The notes under the pieces were generated by a model, which had not been told where the DNA came from, ran no database searches, and saw only the letters and a program-made list of their open reading frames with translations. A stretch of DNA of 64,000 nucleotides, from assembly GCF_019649055.1 (NCBI RefSeq), contig NW_026570303.1, forward strand, positions 1-64,000, read 5' to 3'. Positions within the stretch are counted from its first letter, which is position 1. The number at the start of each line of letters is the position of its first letter. Source of the DNA: Paramacrobiotus metropolitanus (Eukaryota > Tardigrada > Eutardigrada > Parachela > Macrobiotidae). Shown piece after piece: positions 12,001 to 28,402 of this stretch. The translations under genes were made by a program, and so were the position numbers.

Positions 12001-15000
12001 TGTCAGTGCTCGTTGTTTAGAACCGATGAGGCGGCGATGGAAGGAGGACCGGTAGAAGACGTGGAGAAGGCGGCCAGTACGGAACCAGTGCAGCCGGTGG
12101 AAGGCCCAGCAGAGGGCGAGGAAGGCGCGATGCCGGCGGAAGCGGTCCTGCAGCCGGAGGTTATCCACACATTCCTGCCCAGCGAATTCGATACCTTCGA
12201 TCCTAAACTGAAGTTCGGACGACATGGGTTGTCGCAGCGTCATGTAAGGGCCATTACTGTACTTCCTTTGCATAATTTTCCGTATTCTTTAGGCAAGAAT
12301 TACATTCACAAAATTTATTTGAGATTTGTTCATTTTCGCTCGCACATTTTAGTGAAATCAGTAAAAATCTTTTAAAGTACAATTTTTTGTAAATACTGTA
12401 CATATGTATTTTTATATGATTGTGAATATTCTGCAGTCCGTTTATTACAATCAGTGAAAATCGTGACCGCTTATCATACTGGGACAATTGATGATTGTCG
12501 TAGAAAAGTGGCTTATACGTAGTATTACCTCGTGGGACCGTTTATAACGAAAATTTAGTTTACACTGCATAAAATATTATACAAAATTAATACTGAATTT
12601 GATTATATTTTTAAAAATTATAGTTTACTGAAAGAAATGACTTTGTACTTGTTTTTTTCAAGAAATGTGCAAGCTGCAGACGCATTACGAGCGCAATGTT
12701 CGCATTCAAAGTGGTTAACGTTTTGCTTTCTGTTTCCTTTAGTGTGTCATTGCCGCGTGTCCCTCGCATCAGAACCGTCTCCGCCAGCAGAAAGTGGGCA
12801 TGTTCAAGTGTCCGCAGATTCCCCCGGACGACGCGGACCCCGCCGTGTGGGAGCAGTATCAGAAATGGTCGGATGCCATCTCTCTGGAGAATGCCTACCC
12901 GTGGACGCATAAACACCTGATCTGCTCGGCGCATTTTGACGACAGTATGCTGCGCTACCATAAAACCGCCGGCAAAGTGACGCTGACGAAGGGCGCGTTC
13001 CCCAGTAAGAAACTGCGCAGTATCGACTGGCCAGGCACGCAGGAGATTATGGCGCAGCTGATGCATCCGGTCATCGAGGAGATGGAGGAGCCGGTGGAGG
13101 GCATGGAAACGGTGGAAGGCGCCGAGGCTGTCGAGGGGGAAGCGGCGCCCGAAGAGGTCGGGGAAGATGCAGAGGCGGCTGCGGAGATCGCCGACGAAGG
13201 TGGGGTGGAAATTTAACTGTCGAATTTTCGACTTTAGAAATTTGAAAAGGAAAAATTAATTTTTATTTTAAGCGGAGAAAATCGTGTATGTAGTGAAATG
13301 AAAATAATTTTGAAATCGGCCTTTCTAGATTTTTATTAGCGAAGGACAATTACTGATCATTTTTAAGTTAAACCGGCCTCCTTATGTTTGCGATGAAAAA
13401 GTGCGTTTTTAATTTAATTAAATATGGAATAATTTTTTAAATATGGAATATGGAAATACTCTCTAATCTTTAGTGAAGACAGTATGGTTTGGAATCAGAC
13501 TTTCAAAATTCAAGATTTCAAACGACTGACCGCAGTAATTAAAAAAATTAGACGTCCGTTTGAGGCTGGTATTTGAGAAGATGTGAAAGGGAGAAATTAA
13601 ATTGTTGGATAAATATATTCTGATTAAAATTAATCTCAAGTTAAAAAATCACAGAATTAGGTAATTAAGATCTGACGAACAGCGATTGGCGAAGAGCGAC
13701 TAAAGGAAAGTACTACTCGTATATACCCTACTCATGCAAATAGAAATCGTCTATGATAAGGTGTATGAGTATGGATGATGTAGAATAGTGGCACTAAGTG
13801 CAAGCAGTTTGAACGTACGAATTGTGACCAGTCAGCCACTAATCACTAATACGAAGGTTTTGAAATATTTCTTATTGAAAAAGAAGAGAACTTTTAGTTA
13901 CATGATTTTGTTATAGATTGAAGCTTTTTGTTTCAACCTTTTTACCATTTCAACGTCGACTAGTTTAAAATAGGATTTATTATATATCAAATTCCTTTTT
14001 AAATTCGTTTCGTTTTATTGCCAAGTCATCTTAAAAACGGCGCAAAAATGTCTGAATTTCTTCCCTAGATGAAGGTGAGAAGGAGGAAGAGGCCGAGGCG
14101 GAAGAAGCGGCGAATATTCGTCGATCACCACGGAAACGCAAGGCCTCGGGCATGGAGGCGGAGGATGAAGGGGAGAAGAAGGAGACGCCGAAGAAAGCGG
14201 TCGCCAAGAAAGCCAAGACCCCGGAGAATGTGTACGAGTTCGAAGAGCCGGCGGCGCCGGTCCCGTCGACCAGTAAATCACCGCGCCGCTCCACCAAGTC
14301 CTCCGCGGATTTCGGACCTCGTAAACCGGCGCTGGTAGAACGCCCGGCGACGCGTGGATTCAAGACCAAGCCAGCGGAAGCTGCGACAACGACAACCAAA
14401 CCGGCGGAAGCCGCTGCGCCGGAAATTGAACCGGTGGCGGTGGTACGGAAACGCGGCCGCCCGAAACGCAGCGCACCCGTCGAGGCGCCGGTGCCGGAGA
14501 CGGTGAACAAGCGGAAGCGCTTCAGTCCGCGGATGGTGTCGCGGGAGGACGAGGTCGAGGAGATGGACGAGACGCCGGATGAAGAACCGGCCAAAATCGA
14601 ACCGCAGACTGTGGACATAGTGAAATCGCCGGGGAGACATGTAAAAACGACGGCTAAAGCATCGGAGCCTCCAAAATCGCCGGTGCGGGCGGTGGCGACA
14701 CGTGCATCACCTAAAGCAGCCGAGGCACCGAAGGCGGCGGAAAAAGCACCGGAAAATGGCAAATCACCGGCGAAAACTGGAGCGGCAACCAAGTCTCAAG
14801 CAAAAACGAAAGCAGCGGCAGAGAAAATCGCGGAAAAATCTGAAGAGGTTGCAAAAGCTGGTAAGGCTTCGGCGCGGTTAGCTACACGCGCCGCGGCCTC
14901 CAAATCCGCTCCGGAGACCACGAAGGAAGACGGGAAAAAAGCGGAAGGATCGAAGTCGGTGAAAACTCCCCCGGAACCACCGAAAAAGACGGGAAAAGCC

Positions 15001-15537
15001 GCGGCGACGGGGAAGGCTGTGACCGTCACCGTAAAAGAACCGGAGGCGGCGAAACCAGCGGGGAAAGCGGCCAAGACCACTTCGAAGACCGCCGAACCGG
15101 CCAAATCCAGCGAAAAAGCCCCGGAAAGCAAGAAAACGGCCGCCGCGGCGAAAGAACTGGCCGAACCGCCTAAGAAGATGGCCGCCATCGTCGAGCCGGT
15201 GAAGACGCGCGCCAAGACCGCGGCGGCGGCCAAAACCGAGCCGGCCCCCGCGCCCACCTCCCCGGCGAAATCGGGGAGTCAGCGGCGCTCGCCTGCGGTG
15301 AATCAGAGCATCCAGACGCGTGGCGCGCGGAAGAACGTGGTGGTGCGCAGTCCGCATGTGGCTAGTAAGGCGAAATCGTCCGGAGAAGAGATGGAGGTGG
15401 TGGCCAGCGGATCCGGGGGGAGGTCGGTGGCCGGGAAGGGCACGGAGTACGTGACCCTCGTGGAGGTGACGGCGACGGCGTTGGAGGCCATGAACGGGGA
15501 TGCGGATGATGAGGACGTTGAGGAGTTAGCAAGTTAA
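9049..15537 (+). CDS. Second THAP protein: SANT-like region, two THAP fingers and long Lys/Ala/Pro/Glu-rich tail (5' exon missing)
   Basis: Exons 9049-9238, 10967-11445, 12021-12243, 12743-13199 and 14069-15537 join in phase. The first has acceptor gttaacag but no start codon, so an exon is missing upstream. Exon 1 and the start of exon 2 form a helical block (LLELLVANNPFLPD, RLQWEKIVTVYNAAK, CKNRVERFREKAKYN) of MADF or Myb/SANT type. Exon 2 carries THAP finger one (YRCMVEGC, then MCSKHF and GSIPTVN). Exon 4 carries finger two (CVIAAC, then LICSAHF and GAFPSKK), followed by an acidic Glu/Ala stretch. Without splicing at 13199 the frame ends at TAA 13214-13216. With splicing, codon G|AT gives Asp and the frame runs into about 490 residues rich in Lys, Ala, Pro and Glu, including KRGRPKR, an AT-hook core. 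That suggests a chromatin protein. The tail exon is GC-rich against AT-rich surroundings. Its link to the THAP exons is inferred from phase and from the lack of another start. Confidence 0.65.
9379..10711. mobile_element. Non-autonomous DNA transposon candidate with 29 bp terminal inverted repeats
   Basis: The left end, GGATGCGCAGAGTCAAAACG at 9379 onward to 9407, recurs as an exact reverse complement at 10683-10711. The 1.33 kb between them has no transposase-like frame. The left end also has sub-terminal short repeats (GACTTACATCGA twice), with related words near the right end. The element lies wholly in the intron between exons 9049-9238 and 10967-11445 of the second THAP gene. Target-site duplications are not clear; TTTCTAGTA occurs on the right flank at 10712 and also about 35 bp outside the left end. 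It resembles a MITE or a deleted transposon. I cannot name its superfamily. Confidence 0.6.
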
Positions 15538-18500
15538 AGGATTTTTGCCGTTTTTCTGTTGGAGAATTGTACGGATTATTACGTTACAACTAATATAATT
15601 AATTACGTTAAATTATGGTAATTAATTATTTCAGTGTTAAATACTTGGAAATTCTTTAGCCATTATGCTTTTCATTATTATATACTATTAAGCATGTTTG
15701 TATTATTTTGATTTTTGGATTGAAGTGCGCGCGCGAGGAAAATTGCTGGCTTTTTCTTCTTGATTTTTTCATGGCTTTGAGATGCTTTGAGCTTTTTGGA
15801 TGTTTAGCGGGTTGTTAAAATGTGCGAATGGATTGAAATGTGTTTCGTTGGATGGTTTTAAGTGCGGCGTTAATGGATGTTTGTATGTGACAGTGGGTGG
15901 CCGCTGGATACGAGCAATTAGCGGCGCATCGGAGCAGGCAGAGATTCTAACCCGATCTGATCGCGCGCTGCTACAGATGCGGATCGGATTGATTGGGGCG
16001 CTTAATTGAGGATGTGACAGTGAGCGTAATGGAGCATACCACACACAGATTTACAAGCGGTTATCGTAGATATTCGGGGAATGGAAGGAGATCAAAGGTC
16101 CAGTGCGCGCTGACTGTTAAATGTTAATTTATCACATGCACCGTGGGGCATGAGATTGCTCAGCATCGGGCGAATTAACTGAGACTGGAATGCGAGAAAA
16201 CTAGCTGGTTTATGTTTTGCCAGGAGGATTTAATTAGCATGTACCGTAGTATCTGTACAAGGGAAAATTAAGATGAACCGGCATGAATCAATTAAATGAT
16301 GACGGAGATCGATCATGGACATAAGTCCAAGTCACAGAAATGCCTTTAATGATAAAGTAAATGGCAAGCAGAACGTTTTAATTTATGTGGAAAAAAGTGT
16401 AGTGAGTACAAATCATATATTAATTTCAGTTATGACTTTATGTCCTGAGTTTAGACTTTAGTCATATACAGAGTAGCTTTGCACAGTAATGCCGTTATTA
16501 TGGTTTTCGTGTGGTTTAATTATTTTATTTTTTGAATATTGTTGATATACTTTTGGACCATTGGTCAGCTGCATTTCTGTTTAATTTATAGTATTTTATG
16601 GTTTTACCCACCTATTTATTTTGATGTTTTCCATGTGCAGAAATGAATGTATTACTGAAATGCAATGGTGCTCGCAGTACAAGCGCATGCAAACACGATA
16701 ATTTACTTTTGGAAGAAATTTGTTTCTTGTTGTTGCGATATGTGTACCGGCAGGTGGCAGTCGATATTATTGCACCCATAAATACTCCAGTTGGGTTGCA
16801 AAGCAGATGCATAGATAAAAATCTATCCGGCTGCAAAAAGTGCTGACGCGGTTGTTCAGTAAGCTTCGATGTAAAGGACATAAATGTAGAAGCCGGGGAT
16901 CTCAATTCGCCTTTAGGGAAAGCTGCTTAGTTGCCGGAACTGGATGCACAACAGAGTGTTATGTCGAAAATATAAGTCAATTTGCTCCGGCGTCGCCCGG
17001 CATTTTCGATGGCATAACAGAATGCAAATGTTGTTTTTCCATCAGCTTTTCCCACTTGGTAATACGCCAATGAATTGTTCACATTCTCCAGTCGCTGCGC
17101 CCATTGACCAAAGGGAACAGATCAGCCTACATAACATATTTACCGCTGATCGATATTAGTATTGCGTATCAGTTTAATTCTGCAATCTCCAAATGATTGC
17201 GGCCGATTCAACACCACAAACTGTTATGAGGTTATCGAACTTGTTACATACACGGTATTTGTCCATCTTATATATAAGTACATTGAATTGTTTAAAGTTC
17301 TCATCCTTGTTGCGATATAATTTTTTTAAAGAACACAAGCTTACCAAGCGATTCTGTAATTATTTTTTATCCGCATAATTATTGACCGTGTTTTTTTGTG
17401 AATTTACTCGCCAACGAAACTTTTGAGAAAGGAAGTATCAAGTAGAATTATGCGCGGCATTTGTTTTACAACTTCGTACTATCTTAAATTAAAGCATGGG
17501 CCAGCATTTGTAGTAGAGTGGCAAGTATCTTACCTGCACCCCACCGGGAAAAAGCATTTTCAGCTCCAGCTGCGTCATCCGAATTACAAATAATAGCATA
17601 TTTGAATTGCCCGAAAAATGTTATAATAATTTTTACATTCTCGCTCTGTACGTACTGTATCAGGTCCGTATGTACAGCTGAAATTTTAAAAGGCCATCAG
17701 AAACGCCGATTAAACTTCTCCAACCAATAATTACAGTACGGTAACTCTGTGATTTGCACTGCCATTTTTATATTTTGCAAATAATCAAACGCATTTTTTG
17801 CGTACTCGTATAATTTTTATTAAATAATTGTACAAAAAGGAAATAGCCGGTGATATCATGGAGGATACTCAGGATAGGTAGAGTCAAACATGCCGACAAC
17901 CGAGACTGTCAGAACAACCAAGATACACAGTGCAGTGATTATGATGTGACCCAGAGCATGTAATCGATGAACATCAATCACATCATCAAAAGGAACAAAC
18001 GATTAATTAAGCAAATGTTTGCCGGCTCGTTTCATGTCGGGCTGGACCATGTGAACGGTGCCGCGGTCGGCTGTAATGCAACACCACTAACCCACTCTGT
18101 GCAAAAAATCCATGATAGGAACCAAACAATAATTTTCCACGCACTCTACAAGGAAAAACCTGCAACAGAAAGAAAAAACTGATGAACTAAAAATAATTAT
18201 ACCATTGCTGCCGTGTTTTAACCATGGCTGTGAATAACATTGTAGTACAAAGACAAATCACTGATTGACGGAACTTCTATGATTAGAATTTCACAACCGC
18301 TGCACTACAGTTTTCTGCGAAGTCTCCATCTAAAAGTTTTTTAACGTTTACGGTAGCCACACAGAATGGCCACTTCGGGATTTTTCAATTTTTTTTCCAT
18401 TTCAGTGATATTTTCAATTTTCCCAAAACTGTAGTAAATTTTGGCATAAGCGTGGCTGCAGTAAAACAGCGAAGTCTACTAATAAAAGCAGGAAAATCTG

Positions 18501-19661
18501 TGGCTGATTAGATTTTCTCACGTACAAGCTTTCGAACGGCCATTAAATAAAGCGCATGGGCATTTTATTTCGGCTGTACATGGACAAATGTCAAAGACAT
18601 ATCGTTTCGCATAACCTCTTGGATAACCTTGAGATTTGCCATAAATGTAAATACCACCAGCCGGTCCCAACGCTTAAGGTCGCAGCGCAGCACTGCATAA
18701 CAATGGACGCAGCACGTGTACATTTTGAATACACTCTGTATCAGTATAGAACTGGTAAATGCACAATACTGAATGCGCTACGTCGTGGATCGGATGGCCA
18801 TTGTGAAACATATGCAACCGGACAACAGTAGCCACTTGAACAGGGAGCTTTACACTCAATTAAAGATACACGAAGCAGCCATATACAATTGGACGGCTAT
18901 TGTGGATACGCGTATACAGAGATGGCAAATCTGGATGAGTATTTGCACAAGCACTGCTTTACAGTGTACGGCGCGTAATGACGGTTAGCGGAGGTTTGCT
19001 GTTTGCTGGGAAGTGTGCTCATAATCGCATAATGCCAAGTAAACACGCCACTTAGTGTGTGGATTCAATTGACCGGCCTATATATACATACTGCTGTCAA
19101 TTAAGTACAACGCTCAAAGGTCACCCTTCGTTTTCTCCAGTTTTCAAGGAATTTCTGCTGAAGAATTTATTTTAATACGGCATTCGACGTTTGCAGTTCT
19201 TATTGCTGATGGAATACAACTTGCTTATAGCGAAATTAAGTTATTTGTTCAGAAAATCGAAAAAAAGATGTAATTAATCTGCGCAAATGCTTATTGATAA
19301 TTACTGCATAAATAAAAATGTTCTTATATTTTAATCTAAAAAAAGATTAAAAAATAATAATTTTTTTTGCAAAAGCGACAATTATTTTCCCTGTATTTAT
19401 TTACGTTGCAATTTACGTTGGAACTGTAAATAAGTATATTGTTTTTAGTAATAAATACTATGGAATACTTAATGAAAATCTTTACACGATAATTTGGTAA
19501 ATATCTGTACTCACATAAAATAATACGCTGCATTTGATACACTATATTATAATAATAAATACGCTGTATTATTAGTTAGTTATTAATGATGTAATGTTTT
19601 TTTTTGTTACGTACCGGAATTATTCACGGGATAATTGCTTCTCCGTAACAGAGTATTGTTG
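15538..19661. other. 4.1 kb gene desert downstream of FoxC
   Basis: This is AT-rich DNA between two convergent genes. Open frames are short and carry no motif or splice-site support. It probably contains the 3' UTRs of the THAP and FoxC genes and possibly FoxC enhancers. I found no RNA gene or repeat array. Confidence 0.45.
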
Positions 19662-23663
<4,002 letters not shown>

Positions 23664-24707
23664 CGCTGATTATGCGGATTTTTGCCTTTTCGTGACTTGC
23701 AAAGGATCGCTTAAAGTTCGGCGCCGATTAACGTAAGGGGGAGCAATAAGGATAGGAAAAAAAGGTTGATGATGGGCCAGATTTAAGTGTTTTGTTTAAT
23801 CAATTTCTCCGACACCGCGCGCGCTGTCGCCGTTTTCTCGCACATATTGCACACTTTGTTGGGTGGCTGCCAAGAAAGCTGCTTATAGCCGATGCTGCGC
23901 TGTGTGTAAGTGCGGGAATGAGTGAATGCTGTGGCTATGTGTGTGTATGAGAGAGGGAGACAGAGAGACGAGAGAGGCCGGCCGGTTTTTCTTTGTGTCG
24001 CGCTGTCGCCATTGGGTGTTTTTAAATCCGTTCTTGCCACACAGTGAAAAGCGTTGGCTGGCTTGACTGCCTTTTCACACGTTGCTACTGGCTTTCTCGC
24101 AGTGTCGTGAACGGGGAAAGGCCATTGTTTCGTAGTGTAGTGGTTAGGTGTTTTGAGTTTGTTGACAATGTGGTAGAAATCAAAAGGGTTTAATTAGCGA
24201 TTAACCTTGCGGTTAGCGTATTGTTTTCATTTTGCGGGAGTGTGACTAAATATTGTCGTATGTTTATTTGCGTTTGCCTTCATGAATACTAAAATGCGCG
24301 TATACTCTTCTTTGGTTTGCTTATGCTTTGAAAATGAAACGACCAACAATGAGGCTGATGAAATTAACCAGTCTTTATAAACTTCAATATTCCGTTAGCG
24401 AATTTTGTTGGCTTAAATAAATAAAAAAACGTCCGTCTTTTTGTATGAAAAACGCGATCTAGGCAACATGATTGGTCGAAAATGTTAATTAGTGTAATAC
24501 TTTGCTGGCTTTTATTGGGTAGTTAAAGAAATTACCAAGCGAGACAATTTCTCAAAAGCGCCGGGTTCTATTATGAAGTAGATTTGATATTTTTCCGCTG
24601 CAGGCAGACTTTCATTTCTCCCAGTTTAATTTCAAATTCAGGACAGTCTAAGAAAAAATCCGCCGGTATCAAATTTTGTCGGTCATCAACGCAGTGATGT
24701 CTTGCGT

Positions 24708-24824
24708 ATGGCGGCTGGCGACAGTGATGACACGGACAACCGTATTGATCAAAATAAAAACGCCATGCTGCCGATTAAAAGCGAAGTGATGGTGGTGGAT
24801 GAAGCTCAATTTGCGTCAAGTTAA
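24708..24824 (+). CDS. Possible 38-residue ORF or exon, unrecognised
   Basis: The ATG-initiated frame starts MAAGDSDDTDNRIDQ and contains LPIKSEVMVVDEA, then TAA. The acidic and polar composition and the IKSE core, which matches the sumoylation consensus psi-K-x-E, look more protein-like than surrounding frames. It lies 1 kb upstream of FoxC on the opposite strand. It is too short to assign and could be chance. Confidence 0.18.
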   Translation: MAAGDSDDTDNRIDQNKNAMLPIKSEVMVVDEAQFASS

Positions 24825-26644
24825 GCTTTGAGCAGCAGACAAGCGCGCCAGAACGACGGATGTTGATTCAACAACTGTCCATTGCGCGGATTTGAACGAT
24901 TGATATTTGATTACGCGACGTCACATTCCGCCACTCCATAACATGCCATCCCGATAATTTGATCAGCACATCATAAAATTATCCCCTGATTAGTTTGCCT
25001 AGATTTGCTGCAGTCTTCAGAAAAATTAAGGGAAAATTCCTGGTACAATTATAAAGAAAATTAATGTCACCAAAATTGTTATATTTACGTAACATTCAAA
25101 GCGACTCTTCTCGTCAAATAAAACATACAAAAAATGGTTGTTACTGAAAACCGCTCGCGGCAAAAACATTTTACTGCAGTTTCATTCAGACTTTGGAGAT
25201 TTCATCTGGAGGTTCATTGGCAACTGGGGAAAGTTCAAGTTCATCCAGCCAGCGCAAGATATCCGTATTTTGTAGCATGAACTTCTTTGTATGTGAGGCT
25301 GCGGCGGTTGCGATGTTGTGTTTATGTATCCGATGAATGTATGTAAATCTGTGCCAGATGTTTTGTGTCTTGTCCTTTCTATGCGTTGCCGTGCTAAGAC
25401 GCTTTTCGTCGCTCCAGCCCGGCTGGGAGGCATCGGCGGGTTGTTCACTTTACAGTGCATATGTGATAGATATTGTATGTGTGCAGAGTGTGTGTTCAAA
25501 ATTGTAAACTGCCACCTTTGTCTGCGCAATGAGTGAAATCCATATTAACCGACAAAAGTCCTCAGCCATCTGTCTCGCTTTACTTACAAAAATCGAGCGG
25601 GTTTACACTTTTATTAATTCAAATAAATTTGGATAGTGGGAAATTCCTTAACAACCGTGGCACAGAAGGTAGACAGTTGTTTGCTGTTTTTTATTCGGCA
25701 TGTCTACGCAAATTTGCCGGGAATGACGATGACGTTGTAACCTTTTTAACAGAAGCTTTATTGAAGAATTATTTGTATTATTTTTCCTGATCTCATTTTG
25801 TTCTAATTTTGTTATTATTTTATTCCGTTTAAAATTTTTGCTCGGCTAAAAGCCTAAAATAATGTGACAAGGAACCGGCGAATTAAATTCCTAATGCTTC
25901 GATTTCGGGCATATACACGAAAGAGTAGCCGCGGCATTAGAAGCATCAGATGCTGCGAACGATACGCTTCCGATAAAAACCCGGCAAGGAAATGTCACGC
26001 CGCTGCGGGAATCTCAGATTGCGCTGCACGTGCACTAATTCGCAGGCCTCGGTCTTCTTCGTCCCTCTCGCTAACCGTTGTACTGGTGTGGGGAGGATGT
26101 CACATTCCAGCACCGTTGATATCAAATGGCCGCGCTTAATAGCTCTAGCTGCAAATTGCTGCTTTATTAACCGTGCTCCAAATTTAGCCATTAAATATTT
26201 CCCCTCTTGTAAGCGATGCAGTTGTGAGTGATGCGATAATTAATCGCGCTGCTCTCTCTGAGCGCTTCTTCCTGTCCCTGTGTGCATGTGGGTGTCCCTG
26301 CCGCGAGATCGACTTCCCTTCGCGATCGCACAAATGTGTTTAGATCACGATATCTCGGATTCCCCTTTTTGCAGTGAGCGTAGATTACCTTAGTGCATTT
26401 CAGCTAGCGCGATTTCGCCTGGGAACGATATCATTGAAAGAATGTTTAACGCAGAGGGCTACTCAAAGGTCAACCTCTTGCTTTCGAAAATAAGTTACAA
26501 ATACAAGCTCTCGAAAATTATAATTTCCTCGGAAGCTTGCTTAGCAGTTTTGCACTTCAATGCATTCGAGGAAATGTTGGGAAGAGCAAAAATTTGTCAT
26601 AATATCTTGATTACATTTCGTACGTATTACTAGTATAGAAACGA

Positions 26645-26694
26645 TGTTGTTGTCAATATGTCCTAAAAAAAGGGTTGTTGTCAATATGTCCTAA
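26645..26694. repeat. Direct duplication of a 21 bp unit
   Basis: GTTGTTGTCAATATGTCCTA, plus one more A, occurs at 26645-26665 and again at 26674-26694, separated by 8 bases. No gene is nearby. Confidence 0.7.
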
Positions 26695-28349
26695 CACATT
26701 TGTCTAAAGCCTAAGAGGACCCAACAAGAAAAAAACAGACAAAAGTATAAATTTATTCGTTCAAACTTCGCAAAATGGTGACTGATCACGGTACCGTAGG
26801 CACAGAAAGTATTGAATTTGTGTCGCAAAAGCCACTGTACTACAACTCGTCCACACTGGAACCATGCATTTATTCGCACCTGGATTGTCAATTTTTTTTG
26901 CTGCCGCATTTTTTGTGATTTTTAACATTTCCACGGTCTTTAAATGTGCACCCTACCGTATCGATAAAGTTCATATTAAAGTTCACTGTATTGTTCTGTA
27001 ACAAAAAAATGCACTAACATTTATATTATAACCAAATGTTCCCTTGATGGTTCGTAATGTTACCGTAACCGGATACGAATAAAACCCCTTCACTACAATT
27101 TTTATTATTCGAAACTACGATTTTCGCTACCTGGGTAATGGCGTGACAATTTTATTGCTGCCCAATATTCTTTATTATTCAACAAGAGAAGACTGCACTG
27201 TTTTTTTCCTATGATTTGAAATACGTCCTTATCTGTCGACATTATCAAGTAACCAAAAGCCGGTGTACTCAAAACTTTCGAGCCGAAAGTAAGATAGGTG
27301 AAACAGTGTTGCAGGTTTATTAAAATTTGTTTCTTCCATGAGCAGTGAGAAATCTTGACCAGCAGCGATTCGTCACAAAAACCTTTTATGAAAAATCCTT
27401 TAAGCTTAAGTACACAACAAACGACCTCGATCGTTGATAAAAGCTGACAGCGCACAACGGAATACTGCAGCAGCGCCTCGGTCCGACCAGTTATGCACAA
27501 CGGTCGCCAGTATGCAAAAACCATCCTGAGCGTCTTGAAAGCCATTGTGCTGCGCCGTCCCTATCCGGTAATGTGTAACATTGTATCGTCACTATATAAA
27601 AAGCATTGGCGGTTTGAATGGCGCAGGATATTACGACGACCCAGGTCGGAACCGGTCTTTTTCTTACGAACGCGATACAGTTGCAGCTTTTGTATCGCAC
27701 TATCGCGGAACAATACCTTGAATCGCTGAAGCGGCAAGCGTGAGCGTAGGAGCGCGGTTATACACTACTTAGACAACAGCGTTGCATAGTTCACTGGGCC
27801 AGTTTGCACTTTCTAACAAGTGTTGTTTTTTCTTTCGCTTTCCTTCGGCGCGACCGGATTGCCGGCTATTGTCTTGGGGTGTGAATTACGGTGGGGTCTT
27901 TTCAACTCGTGAAAAGAGAAATTATATTCACCAGTTCAATCTGTACTGCTCCAACAAATTCTACCTGCGCAGCGATAATTATGTAGGACATTTTTAAGTT
28001 ACGTCTCATTGTACACAGGTTTTACGTATAATTCTGCAATATTGCAAAACGACTTTTCCAACATTGTTTTATTAACGAGATACCACTTATTACATATATT
28101 AGGTACTTTGTGGCTAGTTATCGCAGGAAACAGATCGAAACCTTTCTAGCCCCATTTCTTGTACACTCGTACAAAACAGCTACTTAGCTTTCTATGCAGA
28201 TAGTAAAAGCTACATATGCCAGTAACAAACGCAGAAACCATAAATACCACAAGTATGGTTTATTTTGAAAAACAAGTAGCAAAACTAAAGATAGTGTTAT
28301 TATTTCTGTACACAGCACGTTTCACGGCTTGAAAAATACTTGCATCAAT

Positions 28350-28402
28350 ATTGTTCGCAAAACCATGCATATAACCATGCTTTATTGTTCGCAAAACCAT
28401 GC
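28350..28402. repeat. Direct duplication of a 19 bp unit
   Basis: ATTGTTCGCAAAACCATGC occurs at 28350-28368 and 28384-28402. A partial third copy, ATTGTTTGTGAAAACC, follows. Confidence 0.65.

Noticed and set aside
14031-14792. 253-codon and other long frames on - opposite the Lys/Ala-rich tail
   Set aside because: They are mirror frames of a GC-rich, codon-biased + strand exon. Their Ser/Ala/Gly composition follows from the antisense of Lys/Ala/Pro/Glu codons.
24120-24160. Possible tRNA gene from the GTAGTGTAGTGGTTAGG word
   Set aside because: No B-box, acceptor stem or anticodon arm could be found downstream.
25946-26191. Basic 81-codon frame on -
   Set aside because: No motif recognised, and a competing + strand frame covers the same bases.
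27105-27545. 146-codon open frame on -
   Set aside because: No domain, splice support or neighbour context. Overlapping frames on both strands are equally open, which suggests chance.
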